Source: Pseudomonas alkylphenolica
GTDB taxonomy: Bacteria > Pseudomonadota > Gammaproteobacteria > Pseudomonadales > Pseudomonadaceae
DNA length: 64,000 bases
Reading direction: 5' to 3'
NCBI RefSeq assembly: GCF_016009175.1
Contig: NZ_JADUCM010000009.1
Span: 1 to 64,000, forward strand
Shown here piece by piece: positions 9,549 through 18,264 of the stretch; position 1 is the stretch's first letter; every line of letters starts with the position of its first letter. The position numbers were made by a program, and so were the translations under genes. The notes below the pieces were generated by a model. That model made no database searches. It saw only the letters and a program-made list of their open reading frames with translations, and was not told the origin of the DNA.

Positions 9549-10136
9549 ATGGTTCGCCGCACTCGCGCCGAGATGGAAGAAACCCGTGCCACGCTGCTGG
9601 CCACTGCCCGCAAAGTCTTTAGCGAGCGAGGCTACGCCGATACCTCGATGGATGACCTCACCGCGCAGGCGAGCCTGACCCGTGGTGCGCTTTACCACCA
9701 TTTTGGCGACAAGAAAGGCTTGTTGGCTGCTGTGGTGGCGCAGATCGATGCCGAGATGGACGAGCGTCTGCAGGCAATCTCCGACGCTGCCAATGATCCC
9801 TGGGAAGGCTTTTGCCAGCGCTGTCGTGTTTACCTGGAGATGGCCCTGGAGCCAGATATCCAGCGTATCGTGTTGCGCGATGCCAGGGGCGTGCTGGGCG
9901 GTGCTTCAGCGGACGCGCAACGTGATTGTGTCGAGTCTATGCAGAGGTTGATCGATGCACTCATGTGCCAGGGCATTGTTGCCCGGGCCAGCCCGCAGGC
10001 GTTGGCTTCGCTGATCTATGGCAGCCTGGCTGAAGCGGCGTTGTGGATCGCCGATGGTGAAGACGCAAGCACGCGGCTGGTGCAAAGTGTTGCGGCGCTG
10101 GAGTTGTTGCTGCGCGGGGTGCTGGTCAGGCCCTGA
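9549..10136 (+). CDS. TetR/AcrR-family repressor
   Basis: A 195-residue TetR-type regulator. The N-terminal helix-turn-helix reads RKVFSERGYADTSMDDLTAQASLTRGALYHHFGDKKGLLAAVV, a very typical AcrR-like sequence. The C-terminal ~130 residues form the variable ligand/dimer domain (YLEMALEPDIQRIVLRDARGVLG). AAGGAG lies 6 bp before the ATG. It is divergent from the MFS gene and probably represses both, with induction by a pump substrate. Confidence 0.9.
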   Translation: MVRRTRAEMEETRATLLATARKVFSERGYADTSMDDLTAQASLTRGALYHHFGDKKGLLAAVVAQIDAEMDERLQAISDAANDPWEGFCQRCRVYLEMALEPDIQRIVLRDARGVLGGASADAQRDCVESMQRLIDALMCQGIVARASPQALASLIYGSLAEAALWIADGEDASTRLVQSVAALELLLRGVLVRP

Positions 10137-10193
10137 TCACCTGCTGCCCGGCTTGCAGCAAGCCGAGGCAGGGCGATTGCTCAGGGCCGGAAC

Positions 10194-10928
10194 TCAGCCT
10201 TTGGTGATCAGGTTGCCGGCGTGCAGGCCGCATTCTTTCTGGGTCGATTCCTCCCACCACCAGCGGCCTTCGCGCTCGTGCTGGTTCGGCAGCACGGGGC
10301 GGGTGCAAGGCTCGCAGCCAATGCTGATGAACCCGCGCTCGTGCAGGCTGTTGTAGGGCAGTTCGAGCATGCGGATGTAGCCCCATACCTCTTCACTGCT
10401 CATCTGCGCCAGCGGGTTGAACTTGTACAGGGTGCGCTCCGGGGTGGAGAAGGCGCTGTCGATTTCCAGTGCGGCCACCTGGCTGCGGGTGCCCGGGCTC
10501 TGGTCGCGACGCTGGCCGGTGGCCCAGGCGCTGACGGTGCTCAGCTTGCGGCGCAAGGGTTCGATCTTGCGGATGCCGCAGCACTCGCCGTGACCGTCCT
10601 TGTAGAAGCTGAACAGGCCTTTTTCTTTGACGAAGGGGTCAAGCTTGCTGCGATCAGGCGAGAGAATTTCGATCGGCAGGTTGTACTGCTCGCGAACCTG
10701 GTCGATGAAGCGGTAAGTCTCGGGGTGCAGGCGGCCGGTGTCGAGGCTGAACACTTTGACGTTCTTGTTCAGTTTCCAGGCCATGTCCACCAGCACCACG
10801 TCTTCGGCGCCGCTGAAGGAAATCCACAGGTCATCACCGAAGTGCTCGAAGGCGAGTTTGAGGATGTCTTGCGGGGACTTGTTGGCGTAGGTCGCGGCCA
10901 GGGCGGCGACGTCGAAGGGTTGGCTCAT
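10194..10928 (-). CDS. cysH: Assimilatory adenylylsulfate (APS) reductase
   Basis: Reduces APS to sulfite with thioredoxin in cysteine synthesis; cytoplasmic. The chain has 244 residues. Two cysteine pairs mark the [4Fe-4S] APS-reductase type rather than the cluster-free PAPS type: [12 protein letters not shown] and GCEPCTR. The catalytic cysteine is in the tail motif KKECGLH. The PP-loop region shows [17 protein letters not shown]. The ATG at 10928 has GGAAG upstream; an earlier ATG at 10946 lacks a ribosome site. It is expected to be activated by CysB, encoded 5 kb away. Confidence 0.95.
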   Translation of the reverse strand: MSQPFDVAALAATYANKSPQDILKLAFEHFGDDLWISFSGAEDVVLVDMAWKLNKNVKVFSLDTGRLHPETYRFIDQVREQYNLPIEILSPDRSKLDPFVKEKGLFSFYKDGHGECCGIRKIEPLRRKLSTVSAWATGQRRDQSPGTRSQVAALEIDSAFSTPERTLYKFNPLAQMSSEEVWGYIRMLELPYNSLHERGFISIGCEPCTRPVLPNQHEREGRWWWEESTQKECGLHAGNLITKG

Positions 10929-11054
10929 CAGGCGGCTTCCGATCATTGAATGGCGCTTGGCGCTCGTAATGCGTTGATGTTACCAAAAATTGCCCGCGCA
11001 GACGCCGCGCATGTAGAGTGCGGCTTCCCATTTTTGTCGTTCGAGGAGTGTGCT

Positions 11055-11672
11055 GTGGAAATTGCCTGTCTCGACCTGGAAGGCGTGCTGGTCCCTGAGA
11101 TCTGGATCGCCTTTGCGGAAAAAACCGGAATCGAATCATTGCGGGCCACCACCCGTGATGTGCCCGATTACGACGTACTGATGAAACAGCGCCTGCGCAT
11201 TCTCGATGAGCATGGCCTGAAGCTTTCCGATATCCAGGCGGTGATCGCCACGCTCAAGCCATTGGACGGTGCCATCGAATTTGTTGACTGGCTGCGCGAG
11301 CGCTTCCAGGTGGTGATCCTCTCCGACACATTCTACGAGTTTTCACAGCCGCTGATGCGCCAGCTGGGTTTCCCGACCTTGCTTTGCCATCGCCTGATCA
11401 CCGATGAGACCGATCGGGTGACGGGTTACCAGCTGCGCCAGAAAGACCCTAAACGCCAGTCGGTGCTGGCTTTCAAGAGCCTGTACTATCGAGTGATAGC
11501 AGCAGGGGATTCGTACAACGACACCACCATGCTGGGCGAAGCCGATGCGGGCATTCTGTTCCATGCGCCGGAGAATGTGATCCGCGAGTTTCCGCAGTTT
11601 CCGGCCGTGCATGATTTCGACGCGCTGAAGCAAGAGTTCATCAAGGCTTCGAACCGTTCACTGAGTCTTTGA
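11055..11672 (+). CDS. thrH: Phosphoserine phosphatase / homoserine phosphotransferase ThrH
   Basis: A HAD-superfamily enzyme that dephosphorylates phosphoserine and can transfer phosphate to homoserine, bypassing SerB and ThrB. The 205 residues from a GTG start match the known ThrH length. The N-terminus reads (M)EIACLDLEGVLVPE, with the nucleophile DxE; motif II is VVILSDTFYEF, and the late acidic motif is AAGDSYNDTTML. GGAG lies upstream of the GTG. It diverges from cysH with 126 bp between the starts. A REP pair separates it from the convergent pabB. Confidence 0.95.
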   Translation: MEIACLDLEGVLVPEIWIAFAEKTGIESLRATTRDVPDYDVLMKQRLRILDEHGLKLSDIQAVIATLKPLDGAIEFVDWLRERFQVVILSDTFYEFSQPLMRQLGFPTLLCHRLITDETDRVTGYQLRQKDPKRQSVLAFKSLYYRVIAAGDSYNDTTMLGEADAGILFHAPENVIREFPQFPAVHDFDALKQEFIKASNRSLSL

Positions 11673-11688
11673 GGGACCGGCTACTACG

Positions 11689-11780
11689 TTGTAGGAGCCA
11701 GGCTTGCCGGCGAAAAACGGTAACGCGGTGCCGCAGATTCACCGCAGTGCCTATTTCGTGGGCAAGCCTCGCTCCTACGG
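11689..11780. repeat. REP inverted pair between thrH and pabB
   Basis: Left arm TGTAGGAGCCAGGCTTGCC and inverted right arm GGGCAAGCCTCGCTCCTACG, about 50 bp apart, form the standard fluorescent-Pseudomonas REP doublet. The right arm includes the pabB stop codon (11775-11777), so the element starts exactly at the end of that gene. Confidence 0.85.
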
Positions 11781-13130
11781 GGCGTGGGAAAGATTTTGCA
11801 GCGTGTCGAGCAGCACCTTGACCTTGGTGATCGACTCTTCGTATTCAGCCTGCCAATCCGAATCTGCCACCACGGCGCCACCTCCCCAGCAACACACCTG
11901 GCCATCCTTGACCAGCAAGCTGCGGATCGCAATCGAGCTGTCCATCTCGCCGCGCACGTCCACATACAGCAATGAGCCGCAATACAGCGCCCGGCGGCTG
12001 GGTTCCAGTTCGTCGATGATCTGCATCGCGCGAATCTTCGGTGCACCGGTGATCGAACCACCGGGGAAGCTGCCGGCGATCAGGTCCAGGGCGTCTTTGC
12101 CTTCGGCCAGTTGTCCGGTGACACTGCTCACCAGGTGATGCACGTTGGGATAGCTTTCCAGGTTGAACAACTCCGGCACTTTCACTGAGCCGATCTCACA
12201 TGTTCGCCCCAGATCGTTGCGCAGCAAGTCGACGATCATCAGGTTTTCCGCGCGGTCCTTGTTGCTTGCCAGCAGTTCGGCGGCATTCGCGGCGTCCTGC
12301 GTGGCATCCGGGCTGCGCGGGCGGGTACCTTTGATCGGTCGGGTTTCGACCCGGCCACCACTGACCTGGATGAAACGTTCCGGCGAGAAGCTCAGCAGCG
12401 CGCTGCCATCATCCAGCACCTGGAAGCCCGAAAAGGGGGTAGGGCACACCCGGCGAATGGCCTGGTACGCCTGCCAGGGGTCGCCTTGGCACGGTGCGCG
12501 AAACCGTTGCGTGAGGTTGATCTGGTAGCAGTCGCCGGCATGGATATACGCCTGCACCCGGTCGAAGGCCTGGTGGTAGTCGTCGGCGCTGATGTCGCCG
12601 CGCATCGGTGCCAGCAGGGAAAACTGCGCCGTGCAGGCGGGAGCAGGCGCTTCGAACAGGCGGATCAGGCGTTGGCGCTCGGCGTCGGCGAGGCTTGGGT
12701 GAAACAGCAACTGGCTGCGTTCAAGCTGATGGTCGCTGATCAATGCCCAGGCATACAGCCCCAGGCTGGCGTCGGCCATTCCCAGGTCGTTGGCGGCCAG
12801 GCTCGGCAGCGGCTCCAGGCGGCGACCGAAATCGTAGCTCAGGTAGCCGATCAGCCCGCCGGCAAAGGGCAGCTCGACGCCTTGGGGCAATTCTGCCCGG
12901 CCCAGTTCGTCCAGGCTTGCGCGCAGGCGTTGCAAGTAGGCTTCACCGCCTTCAGTGGCCTGGGGCGTCAGGGTCTGCAGTGGCCACGCGCTGAGCAGGT
13001 CAAAACGGCCACGCGCGGCAGTTGGGCGCGCGCTGTCGAGCATGACGGCGCCTGGTGCCAGGCGGATACGGGCGAAATAGGCCGCAGGGTCGGCCAGGTA
13101 GGGCAGGGCGTGAAGCGTACAGGTCGGCAT
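11775..13130 (-). CDS. pabB: Aminodeoxychorismate synthase component I
   Basis: Makes 4-amino-4-deoxychorismate from chorismate for p-aminobenzoate and folate, together with glutaminase PabA (not in this window). The 451 residues agree with PabB. The C-terminal chorismate-binding domain shows LLSFSPERFI, RPIKGTRPRS (PIKGT with Lys is diagnostic of PabB; TrpE has PLAGT), AENLMIVDLLRNDLGR, and PGGSITGAPKIRAMQIIDELE. The N-terminal half is the usual degenerate regulatory region. The gene is monocistronic here, ending inside a REP element. Confidence 0.95.
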   Translation of the reverse strand: MPTCTLHALPYLADPAAYFARIRLAPGAVMLDSARPTAARGRFDLLSAWPLQTLTPQATEGGEAYLQRLRASLDELGRAELPQGVELPFAGGLIGYLSYDFGRRLEPLPSLAANDLGMADASLGLYAWALISDHQLERSQLLFHPSLADAERQRLIRLFEAPAPACTAQFSLLAPMRGDISADDYHQAFDRVQAYIHAGDCYQINLTQRFRAPCQGDPWQAYQAIRRVCPTPFSGFQVLDDGSALLSFSPERFIQVSGGRVETRPIKGTRPRSPDATQDAANAAELLASNKDRAENLMIVDLLRNDLGRTCEIGSVKVPELFNLESYPNVHHLVSSVTGQLAEGKDALDLIAGSFPGGSITGAPKIRAMQIIDELEPSRRALYCGSLLYVDVRGEMDSSIAIRSLLVKDGQVCCWGGGAVVADSDWQAEYEESITKVKVLLDTLQNLSHAP

Positions 13131-13214
13131 GCAAGTAACAGCTATGGATGCGGGGAGGCGATTGTAGTCCTGTGTAGGAAATGCGCCTAGCGTTGGCTGC
13201 GACCTTGAGTGTGT

Positions 13215-13249
13215 CCGGCTGCGCCAACCGGGGTGGAGGGCGCAGCCGG
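13215..13249. other. Hairpin after the ATP-grasp operon
   Basis: Perfect 11-bp stem CCGGCTGCGCC / GGCGCAGCCGG with a 13-nt loop, 9 bp past the stop of the ATP-grasp gene. There is no T-run, so it may stabilise the 3' end or act with Rho rather than be an intrinsic terminator. Confidence 0.55.
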
Positions 13250-13257
13250 GGGTGTTC

Positions 13258-14238
13258 TCACTCAGATGGCACGTGGCCGAATAGCTCTTGAGCGAAGCGC
13301 ACGCGCTCTTCCGGGGTTTCCTGGATGCCGTCTTTGGCGAGTTTTTCCAGGTGCGCCTCGACGGCGTGGGTGCGCAGGGTCAGGCCGCAGTCGTTGGCGA
13401 TCTGGATGTTCAGGCCAGGGCGGGCGTTGAGCTCGAGGATCAACGGTCCCTTGTCCTGGTCCAGCACCATGTCGACACCGATATAGCCCAGCCCGCACAA
13501 CTCATAGCAGCCAGCGGCCAGCTTCATGAAGCCGTCCCAGTTCGGCAACTGCACACCGTCCACCGCGTTGGTGGTGTCCGGGTGCTTGCTGATGATGTTG
13601 TTCAGCCAGGTACCACGCAGGGTCACGCCTGTGGCCAGGTCGACACCGACACCGATGGCACCCTGGTGCAGGTTGGCCTTGCCGCCCGACTGGCGGGTCG
13701 GCAGGCGCAGCATGGCCATCACCGGGTAGCCCATCAGCACGATGATGCGGATGTCCGGCACACCTTCGTAGCTGATGCTCTTGAAGATCTGGTCGGGGGT
13801 CACCCGGTACTCGATCAGGGCGCGGTCGCGGTGACCGCCCAGGGAGTACAGGCCGGTGAGGATGCTGGAGATCTGGTGCTCGATTTCCTCGTGGCTGATG
13901 ATCTTGCCCGAGACCGTGCGATAACGGTCTTCAAAGCGATCGGCCACCACCAGGATGCCGTCACCGCCGGCACCCTGTGCCGGCTTGATGACGAAGTCGT
14001 TGCGTTCGCCAATGATCTCGCCGAGTTTTTCGATCTCTTTTTCGGTAGAGATGATCCCGTACATCTCCGGCACATGGATGCCGGCCTGGATCGCACGCTC
14101 TTTGGTGATGATCTTGTCATCGACGATCGGGTACAGGTGGCGCTTGTTGTACTTGAGGACGTAGTCCGCATTGCGCCGGTTGATACCCATGATGCCCCGG
14201 GCCTCCAGGGCTTTCCAGGTTTTCCAGAGACCGAACAT
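13258..14238 (-). CDS. RimK-like ATP-grasp ligase (alpha-L-glutamate ligase-like)
   Basis: A 326-residue ATP-grasp protein, predicted to form an amide or peptide bond using ATP. Visible features are the glycine-rich loop DFVIKPAQGAGGDGILVV, DRALIEYRVTP, and the C-terminal metal-binding strand GPLILELNARPGLNIQIAN with the conserved Glu and Asn. It has no signal peptide and should be cytoplasmic. Its ATG overlaps the stop of the transglutaminase-7TM gene by one base (TGATG), so the two are translationally coupled. The same trio (retropepsin-like protease, inactive transglutaminase-7TM, ATP-grasp) is conserved in proteobacteria. The substrate is not established from sequence; modification of a peptide or envelope component is an inference. 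Confidence 0.8.
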   Translation of the reverse strand: MFGLWKTWKALEARGIMGINRRNADYVLKYNKRHLYPIVDDKIITKERAIQAGIHVPEMYGIISTEKEIEKLGEIIGERNDFVIKPAQGAGGDGILVVADRFEDRYRTVSGKIISHEEIEHQISSILTGLYSLGGHRDRALIEYRVTPDQIFKSISYEGVPDIRIIVLMGYPVMAMLRLPTRQSGGKANLHQGAIGVGVDLATGVTLRGTWLNNIISKHPDTTNAVDGVQLPNWDGFMKLAAGCYELCGLGYIGVDMVLDQDKGPLILELNARPGLNIQIANDCGLTLRTHAVEAHLEKLAKDGIQETPEERVRFAQELFGHVPSE

Positions 14239-15770
14239 CAGGCGTCAGCCTTCACGAAAGCTTTGAAACGTACCAGCTCCGTCAGGCGGTAGCCGCGGTA
14301 GCGACCCATTGCCAGCATGAAGCCCACCAGGATCAGCAGCACGGCCGGGAAGGTGAAGACGAAGTACACCAGTTCCGGCACGCTCATCAGCAGGTGCGCA
14401 AGGGAGGCAGCGAACAGGGTGCCGATGGCAACTTTCATCGCATGGCCACCGCCACGTTCTTCCCAGGTGATCGACAGGCGTTCGATGGTCATGGTCAGGA
14501 TCACCATCGGGAACAGGGCCACCGACAGGCCGCGCTCCAGGCCCAGCTTGTGGCTGAACAGGCTGATGGCGGCAATCAGTACCACGACGAAGGTCAGTAC
14601 CACCGACAGCCGCGGCAGCATCTGCAACTTCAGGTGTTCAAGGTAGGAGCGTAGCGACAGGCCCAAAGCCGTGATGACCGTGAACAGCACGATACCGAAG
14701 CCCAGCTGGGTTTCGCGGAAGGCCAGGGCGATCAGCACCGGGGTGAAGGTCCCCAGGGTCTGCAGGCCGATCAGGTTGCGCAGCACCAGGATCACCAGCA
14801 CGCCGATCGGGATCATCACCATGATCATGAAGGTTTGCTGGGTCTGCAGTGGCAGGCCGTAGAGCGAGTATTCGAGGAAGTCGGCGTCGGTGTTCTCGTC
14901 CGTCAGCTTGGCCAGGCGGATGGCGTTCATCTCGCTGTTGTTCAGGCTGAAGCTGACGTTGGCTTTCTTGCCGCCATCGACGGTGATCAGGTTGTCATCG
15001 CCGGTCCACCACAGCAGGCGGTCGGCAGGCAGCCCTTGTTCGCCGGTGTCCGGGTTGAAGTACAGCCAGTCGGTGCCGTTGAAGCTGCGCAGCCACAGTT
15101 CAGGGGTTTGTGGCTGGTCGGCGATCAGGCGGATGGTATGGACCTTTTCCACCGGAACGTGGGCGATGGACAGCAGCAGGTCAATGATCTTGGCTTTGTT
15201 CAGCGACGAGGTGTCACCGGCCAGCAGCAGCTTGACGTTGTCGTCATTGAGGTTGTTGACGCGCTTGATGGTCTCGCTGACAAAGGTTTCGACGTCGGCC
15301 GAATGCTGGCGAATCGGCGCCATCAGGGCTTCGGCGGCGATTTTTTCCGGGCCCTCTACGGCCAGGCTGTCGCGGAAGGTCGGGCCCTTGATCTTGGCTT
15401 TTTCAGTGCTGTAGCGCTTGGTCAGCACCAGGCGGTAGTACAGGGTCTGGTTGCCGCTGGCACGGCGGGCCGACCAGGTTACCTTGCGGTTGCCGTCGAC
15501 GCGGTTGACGCTGACCCCGTAGTTGTTGGAGATGAAGCTCTCGTTGAGGCTGACGTAGTCACGGCTCAGTGGCGGCACGAACATCTGGACCTTGATCGGG
15601 TCCTTGGGGTTGGCGACGAACTCGACCTTGGCGTCAATGTTCCACAGGTCGTCGGTCTCGTCTTCGGTCACCGGGATGCCGAGAAAGAAGATCTGATAGG
15701 CCGTGACGATGATGCCCAGTAGCACCAGTACGGTGATCAGGACTTTCAGGTGAAGGGTAAGAGAGCGCAT
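14238..15770 (-). CDS. Inactive transglutaminase-like domain fused to 7 TM helices
   Basis: A 510-residue inner-membrane protein. Residues ~6-30 form a signal anchor (LKVLITVLVLLGIIVTAYQI). A long periplasmic part follows (to ~300), in which the region with VHTIRLIADQPQTPELWLRSFNGTDWLYFNPDTGEQGLP has the transglutaminase-like fold. No Cys of the usual Cys-His-Asp triad is visible, hence inactive. The C-terminal ~200 residues hold seven hydrophobic helices, beginning TFMIMVMIPIGVLVILVL. It lies 5 bp after the retropepsin gene and overlaps the ATP-grasp gene. A role as periplasmic peptide sensor or scaffold is plausible but unproven. Confidence 0.8.
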   Translation of the reverse strand: MRSLTLHLKVLITVLVLLGIIVTAYQIFFLGIPVTEDETDDLWNIDAKVEFVANPKDPIKVQMFVPPLSRDYVSLNESFISNNYGVSVNRVDGNRKVTWSARRASGNQTLYYRLVLTKRYSTEKAKIKGPTFRDSLAVEGPEKIAAEALMAPIRQHSADVETFVSETIKRVNNLNDDNVKLLLAGDTSSLNKAKIIDLLLSIAHVPVEKVHTIRLIADQPQTPELWLRSFNGTDWLYFNPDTGEQGLPADRLLWWTGDDNLITVDGGKKANVSFSLNNSEMNAIRLAKLTDENTDADFLEYSLYGLPLQTQQTFMIMVMIPIGVLVILVLRNLIGLQTLGTFTPVLIALAFRETQLGFGIVLFTVITALGLSLRSYLEHLKLQMLPRLSVVLTFVVVLIAAISLFSHKLGLERGLSVALFPMVILTMTIERLSITWEERGGGHAMKVAIGTLFAASLAHLLMSVPELVYFVFTFPAVLLILVGFMLAMGRYRGYRLTELVRFKAFVKADA

Positions 15771-15775
15771 CGGGA

Positions 15776-16312
15776 TTACTCTGCGGTGTGAGCGTCAGGG
15801 GCGCAGGCAGGTTTGCCGGCCGCGTATTTAAGGCTTGGGTCGACCAGCGCGTCGAAGTGCTTGAGCGCCTCTGAGCCGATCAGCAGCGGGTACTGGAATG
15901 CGCTGCGGTCTGTCAGGTTCACTTCGATCACGCGTTGGGCCGTCCCCATGCAGATGTTCAATTCGATCACCGGGCGGGCGGTGTAGGCCTTGCCTTCGTC
16001 CGGGTTGTAATCGCCGGCGCGTCGCTTGATTTTGCTGACGCGGGCCAGGGGGCGTTCTATCGGATGCGCGTGGGCGGCGTCAATTGCCAGGTAGAAGCGT
16101 ACCCATGATTCGCCGTTGCGCTTGAAACGCTTGATATCGCGGGCGCTGAGCGAGGCGGTCTTGGCGCCAGTGTCGAGCTTGGCGGCAACCTCCAGGTCGA
16201 TATCGGCAAGGCGGGCGTATTCATTAAGACCGTACACGGTCTTTTCCGCGGCCTGACCCAGGGCAGGCAACAAAAACAGGCTGAGCAACAGTGGAAGGGG
16301 TGTAAGTCTCAT
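15776..16312 (-). CDS. Retropepsin-like periplasmic protease (RimB / PF05618 type)
   Basis: A 178-residue protein with a cleavable signal peptide (MRLTPLPLLLSLFLLPALGQA). The mature part contains AKLDTGAKTASLSA; D47-T-G is the retroviral-type aspartyl protease active-site motif, expected to work as a dimer. Pfam calls the family ATP-dependent zinc protease, but no HExxH is present here. The start at 16312 has AGGA 5 bp upstream; the open frame continues 35 codons further without signal-peptide character. First gene of the three-gene operon; a TGTCATCA dyad lies about 75 bp upstream. Confidence 0.8.
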   Translation of the reverse strand: MRLTPLPLLLSLFLLPALGQAAEKTVYGLNEYARLADIDLEVAAKLDTGAKTASLSARDIKRFKRNGESWVRFYLAIDAAHAHPIERPLARVSKIKRRAGDYNPDEGKAYTARPVIELNICMGTAQRVIEVNLTDRSAFQYPLLIGSEALKHFDALVDPSLKYAAGKPACAPDAHTAE

Positions 16313-16386
16313 AAATCCTGGCGCGGTGCTGTGCGATGTTCGGGTAAAGGCCACTGGCAAGTACTGCGCAAGCTTCCTCGATTTGC

Positions 16387-16410
16387 TGTCATCACCACAA
16401 AATGATGACA
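16387..16410. promoter_or_regulatory. Inverted repeat upstream of the retropepsin operon
   Basis: Perfect dyad TGTCATCA - 8 bp - TGATGACA. It lies upstream of the retropepsin start and 200 bp from the prp regulator, so it may be an operator for the former. The binding protein is unknown. Confidence 0.45.
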
Positions 16411-16521
16411 AACACACTATTCGTGCCCTGTGTAAGGGCGCGGCATTCTATCACGCTGGTGTGATGGCGCCAGCGGCTGCACTCAGACAACACCCGCACT
16501 GGTGAAGTTCGTTCTTAGACG

Positions 16522-16604
16522 ATTGTCGACAATATTTATTTTGTCTTTGACTCCGCTTGCCAATTTGGCTAGTTTTGGCCTCATTGATTTGTGAGGTGTC
16601 GACA
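16522..16604. promoter_or_regulatory. Twin GntR operators upstream of the prp operon
   Basis: ATTGTCGACAAT (16522-16533) is a perfect 12-bp palindrome. A second copy of the core, TGTCGACA followed by AT, is at 16597-16604, directly before the regulator start and overlapping its GTGAGGTG ribosome site. Spacing between centres is 73 bp (about seven turns). The adjacent FadR-type regulator is the likely ligand. Confidence 0.7.
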
Positions 16605-16606
16605 AT

Positions 16607-17317
16607 ATGTTGGACGCAGCCTTGGTTCCCGGTGCCATCGCGGAGGATTCCGAAACACTCTCGGAAAACGTCTTCCGCCGCATCCAGGCCGCTATCGTCA
16701 AGGGTGAAATCGCCCCTGGCAGCAAAATCTCCGAGCCTGAGCTGGCGCGCACCTACGGTATCAGCCGCGGGCCACTGCGCGAGGCCATTCATCGCCTTGA
16801 GGGCCAGCGCCTGTTGGTGCGCGTGCCCCACGTCGGTGCGCGGGTCGTGTCGCTCAGCCATGCCGAGCTGATCGAGCTGTATGAGATCCGCGAGTCGCTG
16901 GAAGGCATGGCCTGTCGCCTGGCTGCCGAGCGTATGAGCGTAGCCGAGATCGACGAGCTGCGCCGGGTGCTCGACACCCATGAGCGCGACGCTACGTTCC
17001 AGGCCGGCCTGGGTTACTACCAGCAGGAAGGCGACTACGACTTCCACTACCGGATCATTCAGGGCAGCGGCAACCGCACATTGGTGCAGATGCTCTGTGG
17101 CGAGCTGTATCAGCTGGTGCGCATGTACCGCATCCAGTTCTCTGCCACGCCCAACCGGCCGCGCCAGGCGTTCGCCGAACACCACCGCATTCTCGATGCC
17201 ATCGCCGACCGTGACGGTGAACTGGCCGAGCTCTTGATGCGCCGTCACATCGGCGCCTCCAAACGCAACATCGAGCGTCATTATCAGGACGCGTCTAGCC
17301 CACGAGGTGATTCATGA
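16607..17317 (+). CDS. GntR/FadR-family regulator of the 2-methylcitrate operon
   Basis: A 236-residue regulator: winged helix [62 protein letters not shown], then an all-helical FCD-type effector domain ([19 protein letters not shown] ... [25 protein letters not shown]) in which the conserved His residues commonly bind a metal and an organic acid. The stop overlaps the prpB start (ATGA). It probably controls its own operon through the TTGTCGACAA sites upstream, with 2-methylcitrate or a related acid as likely ligand (inference). Confidence 0.88.
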   Translation: MLDAALVPGAIAEDSETLSENVFRRIQAAIVKGEIAPGSKISEPELARTYGISRGPLREAIHRLEGQRLLVRVPHVGARVVSLSHAELIELYEIRESLEGMACRLAAERMSVAEIDELRRVLDTHERDATFQAGLGYYQQEGDYDFHYRIIQGSGNRTLVQMLCGELYQLVRMYRIQFSATPNRPRQAFAEHHRILDAIADRDGELAELLMRRHIGASKRNIERHYQDASSPRGDS

Positions 17318-18201
17318 GTCAGAAAAGTCCCGGCCAGCGTTTTCGTGATGCCGTCGCCGCCGAGCACCCGCTGCAGGTTGTCGGTGCGATCAATGCCAAC
17401 CATGCGCTGTTGGCCAAGCGTGCCGGCTTCAAGGCTATCTATCTGTCCGGTGGCGGTGTAGCAGCCGGCTCGCTGGGCCTGCCTGACCTGGGTATTACCG
17501 GCCTTGACGACGTACTCACCGATGTACGCCGTATCACCGACGTGTGCGACCTGCCATTGCTGGTGGACGTCGACACCGGTTTCGGTTCCTCGGCCTTCAA
17601 CGTTGCCCGTACCATCAAGTCGATGATCAAGTTCGGCGCTGCGGCCATTCATATCGAAGACCAGGTCGGCGCCAAGCGTTGCGGCCACCGCCCGAACAAG
17701 GAAATCGTCTCCCAGCAGGAGATGGTCGACCGCATCAAGGCGGCGGTAGATGCCCGTACCGATGACAGCTTCGTGATCATGGCGCGTACCGATGCCCTGG
17801 CCGTAGAAGGCCTGAACGCTGCCCTGGACCGCGCTGCCGCCTGCATCGAAGCCGGTGCCGACATGATTTTCCCGGAAGCGATCACTGAGCTGGCGATGTA
17901 CAAGACCTTCGCTGACCGTGTGAAAGCCCCGATCCTGGCCAACATCACCGAATTCGGCGCCACTCCGCTGTACACCACCGAAGAGCTGGCCTCGGTCGAT
18001 GTGTCGCTGGCGCTGTACCCGCTGTCGGCCTTCCGCGCCATGAACAAGGCGGCCGATAACGTCTATAACGCGCTGCGCCGCGACGGTACCCAGAAAAATG
18101 TCGTCGACACCATGCAAACCCGCATGGAGCTGTATGACGCCATCAACTACCACGCGTTCGAGCAAAGCCTCGATGCGCTGTTTGCCCAGAAGAAGGGCTG
18201 A
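17314..18201 (+). CDS. prpB: 2-methylisocitrate lyase
   Basis: Cleaves 2-methylisocitrate to succinate and pyruvate, the last step of the methylcitrate cycle for propionate; cytoplasmic. The 295 residues match PrpB. Family motifs are [26 protein letters not shown], and [11 protein letters not shown], which carries the catalytic KRCGH of the isocitrate/methylisocitrate lyase family, followed by IMARTDA. It overlaps the regulator by 4 bp and precedes prpC by 63 bp. Confidence 0.97.
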   Translation: MSQKSPGQRFRDAVAAEHPLQVVGAINANHALLAKRAGFKAIYLSGGGVAAGSLGLPDLGITGLDDVLTDVRRITDVCDLPLLVDVDTGFGSSAFNVARTIKSMIKFGAAAIHIEDQVGAKRCGHRPNKEIVSQQEMVDRIKAAVDARTDDSFVIMARTDALAVEGLNAALDRAAACIEAGADMIFPEAITELAMYKTFADRVKAPILANITEFGATPLYTTEELASVDVSLALYPLSAFRAMNKAADNVYNALRRDGTQKNVVDTMQTRMELYDAINYHAFEQSLDALFAQKKG

Positions 18202-18264
18202 AACGCGGTTTGAACCCGTGATGCATTGCCGTTTCCCATAACAAATTCAAGAGTGGAGAAAAAC

